Below are positions 63,671-64,000 of a stretch of 64,000 bases of DNA, piece by piece (within the stretch, counting starts at the first letter, position 1; every line of letters begins with the position of its first letter). The position numbers were made by a program, and so were the translations under genes. The DNA comes from Anaerolineales bacterium (lineage in GTDB: Bacteria > Chloroflexota > Anaerolineae > Anaerolineales > UBA4823). The stretch lies in assembly GCA_020060465.1 (NCBI GenBank), contig JAGVAD010000026.1, positions 1 to 64,000 on the forward strand, given 5' to 3'. The notes under the pieces were generated by a model. That model did not search any database and was not told where the DNA came from. It saw only the letters and a list, made by a program, of their open reading frames with translations.

Positions 63671-64000
63671 ATGCTGATCGAATGGCTTTCAATCTTTGCA
63701 GCTCTGCTGATCACCCTGTCTGGCGTTTTGATTCTGATGGCGGAAGATTGGCGCGTCAGCATTGGCCTATTGGCGGTGCAATATTTAGGAGTGTTCACGC
63801 TGACTGCGGTTGAATGGCCTTTGGGGATGGCGATTACTCGGCTGGTGGCTGGCTGGATTGCCGGGGCTGTGCTGGGGATGGCCATGCTGAGCCTGCCCGA
63901 AACCAGCCCCACACAGAGCGATATTGAAGGCGCGACCGTCCCTCTATCTGCGCCACCGCGGCGCTTTCATTTGTCACCCGGCGATGCGCCCAATCCAATA
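63671..64000 (+). CDS. Membrane protein, probably small subunit of the same complex (3' end outside window)
   Basis: ATG at 63671, 3 nt after the preceding stop. 110 codons are visible with no stop. Three hydrophobic segments (about 6-24, 28-46 and 52-75) are followed by a polar tail with Pro and Ser. Tight spacing implies cotranscription with the antiporter-like subunit. The size and helix pattern recall small MnhE/MrpC or NuoK-like subunits, but this cannot be confirmed. Confidence 0.65.
   Translation, partial: MLIEWLSIFAALLITLSGVLILMAEDWRVSIGLLAVQYLGVFTLTAVEWPLGMAITRLVAGWIAGAVLGMAMLSLPETSPTQSDIEGATVPLSAPPRRFHLSPGDAPNPI

Noticed and set aside
1-64000. tRNA, rRNA, CRISPR, transposase, integrase or phage genes
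   Set aside because: I looked for cloverleaf-like and repeat-spacer patterns in the gaps and for mobile-element protein motifs and saw none; a dedicated RNA search was not possible here.

Overview
The window looks like a chromosomal segment of a member of the Chloroflexota, most likely class Anaerolineae. This is inferred from the style of the proteins, not from a marker gene. GC is moderate. Many proteins are lipoproteins with Thr/Pro/Ala/Glu linkers directly after the lipobox cysteine. The periplasmic-adaptor-like subunit of a MacB-type transporter is itself a lipoprotein, which suits a single-membrane cell. Several genes appear to start at or within about 10 nt of a predicted transcription start. 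I see no rRNA, tRNA, CRISPR array, insertion sequence or prophage; this is ordinary chromosomal gene content with some unusual proteins.

Layout. (1) 1-5682: a very large secreted protein on the minus strand (DUF2341-like modules, Ig-like modules and a polysaccharide-deacetylase domain) that runs off the left edge. (2) 6177-17208: a lactate-permease-family transporter, a membrane protein, a divergent phosphofructokinase-like protein with altered catalytic residues, a three-gene MacAB-like exporter, a YitT-family protein and an MFS transporter. (3) 17183-22857, minus strand: an AlaX-type editing protein, a GntR regulator fused to a periplasmic-binding-protein-like domain, a small secreted protein and a tungstate/molybdate ABC transporter (tupBCA) behind a strong predicted promoter with an overlapping inverted repeat. 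(4) 23007-36143: mixed housekeeping and surface genes: DMT transporter, Tyr/Trp-rich lipoprotein, orphan DNA methyltransferase, DinB protein, ATP-grasp ligase, glycosyltransferase, zinc-ribbon/PP2C phosphatase fusion, LVIVD-repeat lipoprotein, PlsY-like acyltransferase and alpha/beta hydrolase.

(5) 36295-53880 plus 58962-60380: the most coherent block. It encodes an 8-oxoguanine-deaminase-type amidohydrolase, adenine deaminase, a GntR/UTRA regulator, an aspartate-carbamoyltransferase-like protein with altered substrate loops, a YgeW-type carbamoyltransferase, carbamate kinase, a complete BMP-family nucleoside/purine ABC importer, an endonuclease/exonuclease/phosphatase-fold hydrolase, threonine synthase, a second unassigned fold-II PLP enzyme and a dihydropyrimidinase/hydantoinase. 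The gene set parallels the E. coli ygeW-ygeX-ygeY-hyuA-yqeA-ssnA neighbourhood. I infer uptake and fermentative breakdown of purines, with ATP made by carbamate kinase. A promoter with a palindromic operator lies before the first gene, and an identical palindrome core sits upstream of the glycosyltransferase/PLP-enzyme pair. No xanthine dehydrogenase is present in the window, although the tungstate transporter could supply metal for one encoded elsewhere.

(6) 53964-64000: a SWIM/SNF2 helicase, an unknown protein, a DUF2270-DUF2179 fusion, a beta-propeller lipoprotein and the start of a cluster with a divergent antiporter-like (NuoL/M/N-family) membrane subunit, cut by the right edge.
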